Shown piece by piece: positions 5,306-13,438 of a stretch of 64,000 nucleotides of DNA. The DNA is from 2-01-FULL-39-10-A sp964525395 (GTDB taxonomy: Bacteria; Patescibacteriota; Microgenomatia; Levybacterales; UBA12049), in contig CAZGGU010000003.1 in the NCBI GenBank assembly GCA_964525395.1, positions 5,296-69,295 on the forward strand, written 5' to 3'. Position 1 is the stretch's first letter. Each line of letters starts with the position of its first letter. Made by a program: the position numbers and the translations under genes. The notes beneath the pieces are model-generated. The model searched no databases, was not told the DNA's origin, and saw nothing but the letters and a program-made list of their open reading frames with translations.

Positions 5306-7678
5306 ATGGAACGAGTGGTCCCCATAATCCCGATTAGGGACGGTATAATTTTTCCAAATACAGATTCAGTTTTGACTTTTGGCAGGCCAAAAAGTTTGGC
5401 AGCGCTTGAGATTTCTTTTTCCCAAGAAAGAATAGTTTGTTTCGTGCTGCAAAAGAGCGCTAGAATCAATGATCCGAGCCCAGCGGATATATATAAAGTG
5501 GGAACTCTTTGCAAGATTGAGCGTATGATTAAGACTGACGGTGAGATTAATGCTCAGGTTCGAGGCTTGTCTAGGGTGGAGATTCAATCATTTCATGAGA
5601 ATGAAAACTTTCTTATTGGTCATGTTCGGGAAATTCCTGAAGATTTATCTGACACCCCTGAGATAAAGGCTCTTTGTAATCATTTGACTAATGAATTTAG
5701 ACGAGCAATGAATCTAGGAAAAACTGCTGACTTTTTAGTATTCATGAACATTATGTCTCCTGACAATCCGCCCTCACAGCTCGCTGACTTAATAGCCTCT
5801 GTTTTAGATCTTAAACCTCCTCAGAAGCAAATCTTGCTAGAGGTTATGAATGTTCAGGAAAGACTCGAGAAGGTTACTGAGCTTCTTGCAAAAGAGATAA
5901 AAGTGCTTGAGCTAGAAAAGAAAATTACTTCGAAAACTCAAGAAAGATTTGAAAAAGGTGCAAGAGAGGTAATGCTTAGAGAGAGATTAAAAACTATTGA
6001 GAAAGAATTGGGGGAAAGTGATGAAGACAGTGAGATTAGAGAATTAATGCAGAAAATTAAAGCCGCTGGCATGCCTGAGGATATTGAGGAGAAGGCTAGA
6101 AAAGAAGCAAAGAAGCTTGCGCAAATGACTCAGTTTAATCCTGAAGCAGGTTATATTAGGAATTATTTGGAATGGTTAGTAGATTTGCCATGGAGCAATG
6201 AAACAAATGGAAAACTTGAAGTAAAGGCCGCTGAGAAAATGCTAAATCGTGATCATTATGGCTTGAAAGATGCAAAAGAGCGAATACTTGAGTACCTAGC
6301 GGTTCAAAAGCTTTCAGGAAAAATGAAAGGACCGATTCTTTGCTTCGTGGGACCTCCAGGTGTAGGTAAGACTTCAATTGGTAAATCAATTGCTCAGTCT
6401 TTGGGTCGAGAGTTTATAAAAGTTTCTCTCGGAGGAATTCGGGACGAAGCTGAAATAAGGGGACACAGAAGAACTTATGTGGGGGCAATGCCAGGAAGAA
6501 TAATTCAAGGAATCAAAGATGCAGGAACCAAAAACCCAGTCTTTATGCTGGATGAGATTGATAAGGTGGGCGCAGATTTCAGAGGCGATCCATCATCAGC
6601 CCTTCTTGAGGCGCTGGATCCAGAACAAAATTCGGCTTTTTCAGATCATTATCTGGAAGTTCCATTTGATCTTTCTAATGTAATGTTTATAACAACTGCA
6701 AACGTCTTACATACTATTCCACCTGCATTGAGAGATCGTTTAGAAATAATTAACTTCGCAGGATATACTCATTCTGAAAAATTCCATATAGCGAGTGACT
6801 ATCTTGTTAAAAAGCAGATGGAGCTACATGGACTAACAGAAAAAAATATCGAAATTAACGATAAAGGTTTGAAATTTATCATTGAACATTACACTCAAGA
6901 AGCTGGAGTAAGAAATTTAGAAAGACAGTTGGCAAAACTATTCAGAAAAGTAGCTAAGCTAGTCGCAGAGGGCAATAAGAGAAAAATTACCATAACTGAT
7001 GGAAATGTAACTAAATATCTAGGACCTATTAAAGTTCGCGGAAACCTCATTGAGAAGAAAGATGAAGTGGGGATGTCTACAGGACTTGCTTATACTGAAG
7101 CGGGTGGAGATATTCTTTTTATCGAAGTAGCACTCATGCCAGGAAAAGGAAGCTTAATTCTTACAGGCCAGCTGGGAGATGTGATGAAAGAATCTATGCA
7201 AGCTGCTATGTCTTACATCCGGGCTCGTGGAATTGAACTTGGTCTATCATCTAAATTCTTTCATAAGCTGGATGTTCACGTTCACGTTCCTGAAGGAGCA
7301 GTTCCTAAAGATGGTCCTAGTGCAGGAGCTGCTATCACTACAGCAATTATTTCAGCGCTCACAAAGATTCCAGTCAAGCGCACTGTAGGGATGACAGGAG
7401 AAATAACTTTGAGAGGTCGCGTACTAGAGATTGGCGGAGTAAAAGAAAAAGTTATCGCAGCTCATCGTTCAGGACTTAAAACAATAATTCTTCCAAAAGA
7501 TAATAAAAAAGATTTAATTGATGTGCCTAAAGAGGTAATCGATGATCTAGATTTCAGATTCGTATCTCATATCGATGAAGTGCTCGATATAGCATTTGTA
7601 ACTAAGCTACCAAAAAGTAAAATGCAGAAAGAAGAAAAGACAGTTAGACATACAGCAGCTCCATATAAGGCAGACTAA
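5306..7678 (+). CDS. lon: ATP-dependent protease Lon
   Basis: A cytosolic AAA+ serine protease that degrades misfolded and regulatory proteins; 790 aa, normal length. The N-terminal LAN domain begins at once (VPIIPIRDGIIFPNT), a coiled-coil region spans about 190-260, and Walker A is GPPGVGKTS near 349. Walker B is VFMLDEIDKV, followed by the sensor and lid regions. The protease domain has Ser672 in KDGPSAGAA and the catalytic Lys in GGVKEKVIAAH near 715. ATG 5306 is the first start and lies 9 nt after the -10 box. The promoter carries a degenerate CIRCE element, so heat-shock control by HrcA is likely. The 3' end is followed by a hairpin without a T-tract. Confidence 0.98.
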   Translation: MERVVPIIPIRDGIIFPNTDSVLTFGRPKSLAALEISFSQERIVCFVLQKSARINDPSPADIYKVGTLCKIERMIKTDGEINAQVRGLSRVEIQSFHENENFLIGHVREIPEDLSDTPEIKALCNHLTNEFRRAMNLGKTADFLVFMNIMSPDNPPSQLADLIASVLDLKPPQKQILLEVMNVQERLEKVTELLAKEIKVLELEKKITSKTQERFEKGAREVMLRERLKTIEKELGESDEDSEIRELMQKIKAAGMPEDIEEKARKEAKKLAQMTQFNPEAGYIRNYLEWLVDLPWSNETNGKLEVKAAEKMLNRDHYGLKDAKERILEYLAVQKLSGKMKGPILCFVGPPGVGKTSIGKSIAQSLGREFIKVSLGGIRDEAEIRGHRRTYVGAMPGRIIQGIKDAGTKNPVFMLDEIDKVGADFRGDPSSALLEALDPEQNSAFSDHYLEVPFDLSNVMFITTANVLHTIPPALRDRLEIINFAGYTHSEKFHIASDYLVKKQMELHGLTEKNIEINDKGLKFIIEHYTQEAGVRNLERQLAKLFRKVAKLVAEGNKRKITITDGNVTKYLGPIKVRGNLIEKKDEVGMSTGLAYTEAGGDILFIEVALMPGKGSLILTGQLGDVMKESMQAAMSYIRARGIELGLSSKFFHKLDVHVHVPEGAVPKDGPSAGAAITTAIISALTKIPVKRTVGMTGEITLRGRVLEIGGVKEKVIAAHRSGLKTIILPKDNKKDLIDVPKEVIDDLDFRFVSHIDEVLDIAFVTKLPKSKMQKEEKTVRHTAAPYKAD

Positions 7679-7686
7679 TTTCTTCC

Positions 7687-7717
7687 TTGTGTTACTTTTT
7701 CCGGAAAAGTAACACAA
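7687..7717. other. 13-bp perfect hairpin after lon
   Basis: TTGTGTTACTTTT (7687-7699) pairs perfectly with AAAAGTAACACAA (7705-7717) around TCCGG. It lies 8 bases after the lon stop. A-rich rather than T-rich sequence follows, so it may protect the 3' end or be a repeat unit rather than a standard terminator. Confidence 0.6.
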
Positions 7718-7956
7718 AAACTCTTGCGATGAAGTCGAACTTGTTTCTATTCACTTGTTCGTCGGGTAATTTCACCCCTTCCTCGTCAAGTTTGCGAGGA
7801 ATTCCCCTGATGTCACAAGTTCATAAAAACTTAACGTTCTATGTTCAATCGCAAAGGGGACGAAAATAGAAGAAAAACGTCTTTTGTTCTAGGATGTAAA
7901 GGGGAACTTTGGATACTGTATTGACAAAGGAGGGGAATTGTGGGAAAAATTAGTTA
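7718..7956 (+). other. Gene-poor stretch with nested inverted repeats
   Basis: No convincing ORF. GAACTTGT (7737-7744) pairs perfectly with ACAAGTTC (7815-7822). Inside that span lie GGGT/ACCC (7764-7777) and TCCTCG/CGAGGA (7780-7800), so a branched RNA could form. No known ncRNA signature (tmRNA, RNase P, SRP, 6S) was recognised. The right end carries the promoter of the 48-aa gene. Confidence 0.35.
7921..7950 (+). promoter_or_regulatory. Promoter of the 48-aa membrane protein
   Basis: TTGACA (7921-7926), an 18-nt spacer and AAAAAT (7945-7950), ending 6 nt before ATG 7957. The -10 is weak, but the geometry matches the other leaderless promoters of this window. Confidence 0.45.
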
Positions 7957-8103
7957 ATGCCTAAAAAGAAATCCAGATCCACAAGAAAAAGTAACGGCCT
8001 TCACAATGTAAAAAAGGGTTATGCGGGCTTCACTCCATTTCAACTCATTGTCGTCTTCTCAGTTTTTATAGTCTTCGCCGTCTTCGTAATGATGTATTAC
8101 TAA
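7957..8103 (+). CDS. 48-aa basic single-pass membrane protein
   Basis: A short gene of 48 aa. The N-terminus is very basic (MPKKKSRSTRKSNG), then HNVKKGYAGFTPFQ, and the last 20 residues are one hydrophobic helix ending MMYY. It therefore looks like a small protein with a cytosolic positive tail and a single membrane helix close to the C-terminus. An in-frame TAG lies two codons upstream of the ATG, so the start is fixed. A TTGACA-type promoter places the mRNA start at the ATG. It precedes tRNA-Glu by 57 bases. I do not recognise the family; small basic tail-anchored proteins of this kind can associate with membrane complexes. Confidence 0.65.
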   Translation: MPKKKSRSTRKSNGLHNVKKGYAGFTPFQLIVVFSVFIVFAVFVMMYY

Positions 8104-8122
8104 TTTGTACGCTGCAAATTAT

Positions 8123-8151
8123 TTGTTTTGGTTTCAATTTTAAGGTAAAAT
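8123..8151 (+). promoter_or_regulatory. tRNA-Glu promoter
   Basis: TTGTTT (8123-8128), a 17-nt spacer and TAAAAT (8146-8151), ending 9 nt before the first base of the tRNA. Confidence 0.75.
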
Positions 8152-8160
8152 AGAGGCTAA

Positions 8161-8234
8161 GCCCCGTTCGTCTAGTGGCCTAGGACGTCGGATTCTCATT
8201 CCGAAAATCACCGGTTCAACTCCGGTACGGGGTA
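8161..8234 (+). tRNA. trnE: tRNA-Glu (anticodon CUC)
   Basis: A full cloverleaf can be drawn. The acceptor is GCCCCGT/ACGGGGT with a G-U at the end. The D arm is GTCT/GGAC, the anticodon stem TCGGA/TCCGA with loop TTCTCAT (anticodon CTC), and the T arm ACCGG/CCGGT with TTCAACT. The discriminator is A and the 3' CCA is not encoded. A good promoter lies directly upstream. The gene reads GAG codons. Confidence 0.95.
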
Positions 8235-8244
8235 CATATTCAAT

Positions 8245-8273
8245 TTGTTTGCTTTACTTCTTTTTTGTATAAT
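8245..8273 (+). promoter_or_regulatory. Promoter at the head of the glycan island
   Basis: TTGTTT (8245-8250), a 17-nt spacer and a consensus TATAAT (8268-8273), ending 6 nt before GTG 8280. This is the first promoter of the 55-kb plus-strand glycan gene run. Confidence 0.75.
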
Positions 8274-8279
8274 CCTAAT

Positions 8280-9041
8280 GTGGCTAATAAAGTTTTTCTT
8301 TCTGTGGTTATTCCTTCATACAACGAGAAGGTCAATTTACGTAAAGGCGTCTTAGATAAGATTGATCACTACCTCTCCAAACAGAAGTTTTCCTACGAAG
8401 TAATCATTGTAGATGATGGTTCAGATGATGGTTCTGCTGAGTTTGCTGAGAAATATGCGAAAGAAAATAAGCATTTCGAGCTCATAAAAAGTCCTCATAT
8501 GGGAAAAGCTGGAGCAGTCACACAGGGAATGCTTAGAGCTGAGGGGGAGTATAGATTGTTTACTGATATGGATCAGGCTACTCCGATTGAAGAAGTAGAG
8601 CAGCTCTTGCCATTTTTCGAAGAAGATTTTGATATCGTAATTGGTTCTCGAAAAACCAGTAGAAAAGGTTCTCCGTTGTCTCGAAGAGTTATGTCTAGAA
8701 GTATGATTGTTCTTCGTAAAGCATTGGTGGGCATGAATAATATCGAAGATACCCAGTGTGGATTTAAAATGTTTAAAGCCAGTGCATCTGACAGAATCTT
8801 TAAAAGAATTAATGAGCTGCATCAAGGGTTCACGAAAATTTCCGGATCTAATGTGACTGCTGGATTCGATGTCGAGCTTCTAATCTTGGCTACTAAAATG
8901 GGATACAGAATTATTGAAGTTCCAGTGGAGTGGTATTATGTAGAAACCAGAAGAGTAAGTCCGATTTCAGATTCCATAAATGGTTTAAAAGATTTAGTTT
9001 CTATCAGCATGAGTAAGCATGCAGGTAAGTACAATTCATGA
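8280..9041 (+). CDS. GT2 polyprenyl-phosphate hexosyltransferase (Alg5/DPM1-like)
   Basis: Probably transfers a hexose from a nucleotide sugar to polyprenyl phosphate on the inner membrane face, making a donor for GT-C enzymes. 253 aa, GT-A fold: VVIPSYNE, IIVDDGSDDGS (DDGS about 45-48), the metal motif DMD (96-98, usually DAD), and DTQCGFKMF, which is typical of Alg5/DPM1 relatives. There are no transmembrane helices. GTG 8280 is chosen because TATAAT ends 6 nt before it; the nearby ATG at 8278 is out of frame and the TTG at 8265 lies inside the promoter. It overlaps the next gene, a GT-C enzyme, by four bases, which fits a donor-user pair. Confidence 0.85.
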   Translation: MANKVFLSVVIPSYNEKVNLRKGVLDKIDHYLSKQKFSYEVIIVDDGSDDGSAEFAEKYAKENKHFELIKSPHMGKAGAVTQGMLRAEGEYRLFTDMDQATPIEEVEQLLPFFEEDFDIVIGSRKTSRKGSPLSRRVMSRSMIVLRKALVGMNNIEDTQCGFKMFKASASDRIFKRINELHQGFTKISGSNVTAGFDVELLILATKMGYRIIEVPVEWYYVETRRVSPISDSINGLKDLVSISMSKHAGKYNS

Positions 9042-10216
9042 TTAAGAGAAATTTAGCCTACACGTATTTTATTGCAGTTATTGCACTTTTCTTCTATTCT
9101 TTTACTCAAGTTGACCTAAGCTTAACTTTATCTAGTTCTGGTATTGCTCAAACAATTCAAAAAAGTTTTCAGCAGATCGGCTATTTTAATCGGCCACTTT
9201 CCACAGAAATATATATTATTATCTTAATTGCTCTTTTTGGGTTTTATATTTATTTTTTATATTTAGCTTATAAAAATAAGATTGATAAGAAAAAAATTTG
9301 GATACTTATTATTGGCACAGCCATAATTCTGGCACCTTCGTATACAGCATTTTCCTACGACATTTTTAACTATATATTTGATGCAAAAATAATTACCCAT
9401 TATCACCAAAATCCTTATTTTCATAAAGCGCTAGACTATCCGGGAGATCCAATGCTTTCCTTTATGCACTGGACTCACAGGCTCTATCCATATGGCCCCG
9501 CTTGGTTAGTAGTGACTGTTCCATTTTCATTTATAGGAATGAATATTTTCGTAGTAACTTATTTCTTGTTTAAGTTATTGATAGTCGCTTTTTATCTAGG
9601 GTGCGTTTATTTAATCGGTAAAATATCTCAAAAAATCGATCCTAAATCAGAAAAGTTTAATTTAATTTTATTTGCATTAAATCCTTTGGTAATAATTGAA
9701 GCATTAGTGACTTCTCATAATGATGTGGCGATGATTTTTTTAGCGCTTTTTGGAGTTTTTTTGTTCTTTTTAAGAAAAAGAATTTGGGCAATAATACTAA
9801 TAATTATTTCTGCAATGATAAAGATACCGACTTTAGTTCTTCTTGCGCCCATTGTAATATCGTTTGCGCCAAATATTAAAGAAAGACTTGATGACCAGAA
9901 ATATATGTGGTTATTTTTGTTGTTCTCAGTTGGGGGGCTTATTTATTCTATGACCAAGCTTGAAATTCAACCGTGGTATTTCTTATGGGTGTTGCCATTC
10001 GCATGCTTACTTAAGCCAAACAGATATATAATTGCCTTAATAATTGGAATCACCTTCGGACTACTTATCCGTTATGCTGAATTTCTTTTTTATGGAAATT
10101 GGGACGATGTGATCTTGCGAAACAGTATGACGATTGCTGCGATACTTTTTCCAATCTCTTTAGTTTGTATTTATGATTTTCTTCCAAAAAATTTAAAAGT
10201 TGGAAGCAAAAAGTAA
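9038..10216 (+). CDS. GT-C glycosyltransferase, polyprenyl-phosphate-sugar dependent
   Basis: A 392-aa polytopic protein of about ten helices. The first large loop contains SYDIFNYIFDAKI with the acidic residue expected in GT-C active sites, then an aromatic/His-rich loop (HWTHRLYPYGPAW). A later NPLVIIEALVTSHNDV resembles the GT87-like mannosyltransferases of actinobacteria. It should move a sugar from a polyprenyl-phosphate donor to a lipid- or protein-linked acceptor on the outer face. It overlaps the Alg5-like gene upstream (ATGA). The exact sugar is unknown. Confidence 0.75.
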   Translation: MIKRNLAYTYFIAVIALFFYSFTQVDLSLTLSSSGIAQTIQKSFQQIGYFNRPLSTEIYIIILIALFGFYIYFLYLAYKNKIDKKKIWILIIGTAIILAPSYTAFSYDIFNYIFDAKIITHYHQNPYFHKALDYPGDPMLSFMHWTHRLYPYGPAWLVVTVPFSFIGMNIFVVTYFLFKLLIVAFYLGCVYLIGKISQKIDPKSEKFNLILFALNPLVIIEALVTSHNDVAMIFLALFGVFLFFLRKRIWAIILIIISAMIKIPTLVLLAPIVISFAPNIKERLDDQKYMWLFLLFSVGGLIYSMTKLEIQPWYFLWVLPFACLLKPNRYIIALIIGITFGLLIRYAEFLFYGNWDDVILRNSMTIAAILFPISLVCIYDFLPKNLKVGSKK

Positions 10217-10228
10217 ACTATGTATAAT
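10200..10228 (+). promoter_or_regulatory. Internal promoter inside the glycan run
   Basis: TTGGAA (10200-10205), a 17-nt spacer and TATAAT (10223-10228), ending 6 nt before ATG 10235. The -10 overlaps the first codons of the longer reading of the next gene and argues for the shorter start. Confidence 0.55.
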
Positions 10229-10234
10229 CAAATG

Positions 10235-11776
10235 ATGGAAATGATACTGAAATATAAAAAAGAAATTTTAGCAGCTGTTGGGCTTATTATTTTATATTTT
10301 GTAACACGCCTTGTTTTGCTCGGAAATTTCCCAATCTTCACAGATGAGGCAATTTATATTCGTTGGACACAAATTGCTGCCAATGACGCAACCTGGAGGT
10401 ATATTTCTTTGACGGACGGAAAGCAGCCTATGTTTGTTTGGTTGGGAATGCCACTGCTTAAGTTTATTTCTGATCCACTGGTTGCGGGTAGATTAGTTTC
10501 GGTGGCAGCAGGTTTTTTTACGTTAATTGGATTATTTCTTCTTACTTATGAACTGTTTAAAAATAGATTTACAGCGTTTCTCGTCTCCCTTTTATATTTA
10601 GTTTTCCCCTTCGCAGTAGTTTATGACAGAATGGCTCTGTATGATAGTTTGGTGGCAGCATTTGCTGTATGGGCGATTTATTTTTCAGTACTTTTAGTCA
10701 GAAAAGTAAGATTAGACATTGCTCTAATTTTGGGATTTATTATTGGCGGGGGGATGCTGACGAAATCTAATGCTAATTTTAGTATTCTAATGCTGCCATT
10801 TACATTACTTCTTTTTAATTTTAAAGAAAAAAAATGGAAAGCTCATCTAATTAGATGGGGAATTTTTGTTTTACTTGCTGTAGTAATGGCAGAAGTCATT
10901 TATAACTTTTTAAGACTATCTCCTTTTTTCCACATTATTAAAGAAAAGAATCAGACCTTTATTTATTATCCATTAAGTATTCCAATTTCTCAAAATATTG
11001 AACTTTTCTTTGGAAATCTCAAGGGATTATTAAATTGGCTGCTAACTTATTTAACTCCTGCATATATTGTTTTAATTATTATTTCTATTTTTACTTTTAA
11101 ATTTTGGAGAGAAAGAATATTATTATTTTTATATTTCCTTGCCCCTTTTATGGCACTTGCACTTTTTGGTAAGGTAATCTTCCCAAGATTTATTTTCTTC
11201 ATGAGCATTTATCTTCTGCCGCTTGCTGCTTTTGGTTTAACAATAGCAATTGATTGGGTAAATAAATTTATGAAAGAGAGAAAAATGAATATGCCCTATG
11301 TAATTTCAGCACTGCTTATAATTGTTGTAATTATTTATCCTATTAAAATTTCACTGGATTTTATTTTCAGTCCTGCAAATGCAAAGATTGCAGATGCTGA
11401 TGTGAGGCAGTTGATTTCAGAATGGCCAGCAGGGGGAGGAGTGAAAGAAAGTGTGGAGTTTTTCGAAAATGAGTCTAAAAAAGGAAAAATCTTAGTAGCA
11501 ACTGAGGGAACATTTGGTCTTATGCCAGGAGCACTAGATATCTATTTAGGAGATAATCCAAATATCAAGACTGTAGGAATTTGGCCAATCGAGCAGTTCC
11601 CTGAGGAGCTAAGTGAATCCGCTAAGACGATGCCTGTGTACTACGTGTTCTATCAACCGTGTCCTTCATGTGAATTCTCAGGAGATGCTCCTAATGAATA
11701 TCCTTTAGAGTTGGTAAAGCAATATAAGAAAGCAGATAATGTTTATTACTCAATCTATAAAGTGAAAAATCAATAA
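10235..11776 (+). CDS. GT-C glycosyltransferase (GT39/ArnT-like)
   Basis: An integral membrane sugar transferase of the PMT/ArnT superfamily, 513 aa. After the first helix comes FPIFTDEAIYIRWTQIA with the Asp-Glu pair typical of these enzymes, then DGKQPMFVWLGMPL, GRLVSVAAGF and about ten helices. The C-terminal third is a soluble outer domain (about 385-513) with a CPSC motif that could form a disulfide. It probably uses polyprenyl-phosphate sugars. ATG 10235 is preferred over 10220 because a TATAAT ends exactly 6 nt before it. The next gene begins at the base after its stop. Confidence 0.78.
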   Translation: MEMILKYKKEILAAVGLIILYFVTRLVLLGNFPIFTDEAIYIRWTQIAANDATWRYISLTDGKQPMFVWLGMPLLKFISDPLVAGRLVSVAAGFFTLIGLFLLTYELFKNRFTAFLVSLLYLVFPFAVVYDRMALYDSLVAAFAVWAIYFSVLLVRKVRLDIALILGFIIGGGMLTKSNANFSILMLPFTLLLFNFKEKKWKAHLIRWGIFVLLAVVMAEVIYNFLRLSPFFHIIKEKNQTFIYYPLSIPISQNIELFFGNLKGLLNWLLTYLTPAYIVLIIISIFTFKFWRERILLFLYFLAPFMALALFGKVIFPRFIFFMSIYLLPLAAFGLTIAIDWVNKFMKERKMNMPYVISALLIIVVIIYPIKISLDFIFSPANAKIADADVRQLISEWPAGGGVKESVEFFENESKKGKILVATEGTFGLMPGALDIYLGDNPNIKTVGIWPIEQFPEELSESAKTMPVYYVFYQPCPSCEFSGDAPNEYPLELVKQYKKADNVYYSIYKVKNQ

Positions 11777-13438
11777 ATGAGAAAAGTATTTATTTTTTAT
11801 TTTTTTGTATTAGTTTTCTCACTGTTAATTTCTCTCCCTCTCTTAATTCCATATTTTCATCCCGGATATTTCCCTACTCATGATGGCGAATGGGCAGTAG
11901 TGCGTTTGGCGGATATGTTTCGTGAGGTAAAAGACTTGCAGTTTCCTCCACGATTTAGTGCAAATTTGAATTTCGGCTATGGCTATCCTCTCTTTAATTT
12001 CGCATATCCTCTTCCATATTATATGGGAGTATTCATTCATTCAGTCGGGTTTAACTTCGTCGACACCATAAAAATAATCTTTGCTGCCTCAATTCCTTTG
12101 TCTGCATTCTTTATGTTTCTGGCTTCACGTTCTATTTGGAAAAATGATTATGCTGGAATAATTAGTGCAGTTTTATATTTATATTTTCCATACCGATTAG
12201 TAGATCTTTATGTGCGAGGATCCATTGGGGAGTCAGTGACTTTTGTATTGTTCCCAATTATTTTATTCGCGCTAAGTAAATTAAATGAGAAGCCAAAAGC
12301 ATGGGGTTATGTGTTGCTTGGAGGTGTTTCTTTTGGTTTATTAATTTTGGCTCACAATATTATGTCAGTGTTGTTTAGTATTTCAGTTCTTATTTTCTTT
12401 TTGGCATCTCTTATTTCAGGAAGTAAAAAGATTTTTTGGTCATATGTTTTTACTGGTGGTTTAGGTTTCATTCTTTCTGCATTTTTCTGGATACCAGCGC
12501 TTCTTGAGAAAAATAATATTTTGCTTTCTGTTGTTCCTATTTCTGATCGAAATTTATATTTCGTAAACATAAAACAATTGCTTTTTTCTCCATGGGGCTA
12601 TGGGGTGCCTACAGATATACAAAACGGATTTACTTATCAAGTGGGCTGGCCATTCTTATTAGTTTTATTATTAGCTTTACTAATTATTGCTTATAAAGCA
12701 TTCCAAAAAATAAAAATTGATGAGATGGATAAATTTTCCTTGGTAATCCTTATAGGAATATTAGTCTTTTCAATCCTAATGTTCTCTTTCACGAAACCTA
12801 TTTGGAAACTTCCTATGCTTTCTGAGATTAATTATCCTTGGACAATTCTTTCTCAAATTGGTTTATTAACTTCAATGCTCGCGGGATATTTAGTGCTGGG
12901 TAAGATTTCAAGATATGTAGCATTTGGGATCGCGCTTTTAGCTCTTCTTTTGTATTTACCACTTGCTAAGCCATCAGTTTATTTTGATAAAGGTGACGGT
13001 TTTTATTTTACAAATCAAGGGACCACCACGTCATCAAGTGAGTTAATGCCGCTCTGGGTAAAATCTCATCCAGTTTCAAGCCCAGTAGAGAAGATTGAAA
13101 TATTAAAAGAGAAAGGGAAAATCGAAAATTTAATGGTTAAGTCGAACAAGATTATATTTAATGCAAATCTTGAAAATCCAGCGACTGTACGAATAAATAC
13201 TATTTATTATCCAGGGTGGAAAATTACAAATAATGGAAAACCTGTAGAAATTAATTATCAAAATCAGCACGGCGTGATGGAGGTTGATCTTCCTCAGGGA
13301 GCAAATATTGTTGAAGCAAAGTTCGGGGAAACAAATTTACGTTTGCTTGCTGACTTAATGAGCTTAGTGGGTATTGGTGTTGTTATCGTTGTTGCAATAT
13401 ATTTAATTGTCCCTAAAATTAAAAAATGGAAAAAGTAA
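11777..13438 (+). CDS. PTPS-related/YfhO-like polytopic membrane protein
   Basis: 553 aa. The early outer loop reads FPTHDGEWAVVR, then FPPRFSANLNFGYGYPLFNF, a pattern of the 6-pyruvoyl-tetrahydropterin-synthase-related membrane family (a misleading name; these look like GT-C-type sugar transferases). About a dozen helices are followed by a beta-rich outer domain (about 450-525) with INTIYYPGWKI and a final helix, as in YfhO proteins. The likely role is attaching or modifying sugars on the outer face. It overlaps the next gene, a paralogue, by 13 bases; the two look like a tandem duplication. Confidence 0.7.
   Translation: MRKVFIFYFFVLVFSLLISLPLLIPYFHPGYFPTHDGEWAVVRLADMFREVKDLQFPPRFSANLNFGYGYPLFNFAYPLPYYMGVFIHSVGFNFVDTIKIIFAASIPLSAFFMFLASRSIWKNDYAGIISAVLYLYFPYRLVDLYVRGSIGESVTFVLFPIILFALSKLNEKPKAWGYVLLGGVSFGLLILAHNIMSVLFSISVLIFFLASLISGSKKIFWSYVFTGGLGFILSAFFWIPALLEKNNILLSVVPISDRNLYFVNIKQLLFSPWGYGVPTDIQNGFTYQVGWPFLLVLLLALLIIAYKAFQKIKIDEMDKFSLVILIGILVFSILMFSFTKPIWKLPMLSEINYPWTILSQIGLLTSMLAGYLVLGKISRYVAFGIALLALLLYLPLAKPSVYFDKGDGFYFTNQGTTTSSSELMPLWVKSHPVSSPVEKIEILKEKGKIENLMVKSNKIIFNANLENPATVRINTIYYPGWKITNNGKPVEINYQNQHGVMEVDLPQGANIVEAKFGETNLRLLADLMSLVGIGVVIVVAIYLIVPKIKKWKK

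Noticed and set aside
5275..5587. Minus-strand open frames opposite the start of lon
   Set aside because: They are shadows of the highly conserved lon coding frame and have no independent signals.
7687..7869. 60-codon open frame after lon
   Set aside because: It runs through the 13-bp hairpin and the nested inverted repeats, has no ribosome site or promoter at the right distance, and its product is a low-complexity Ser/Lys mix.
7940..7957. Five-codon mini-ORF (GTG with AAAGGAGG before it) ending in TAATG at the 48-aa gene, as a leader peptide
   Set aside because: The TTGACA/AAAAAT promoter would start the RNA at about 7957, after the mini-ORF, so the Shine-Dalgarno would not be transcribed from it.
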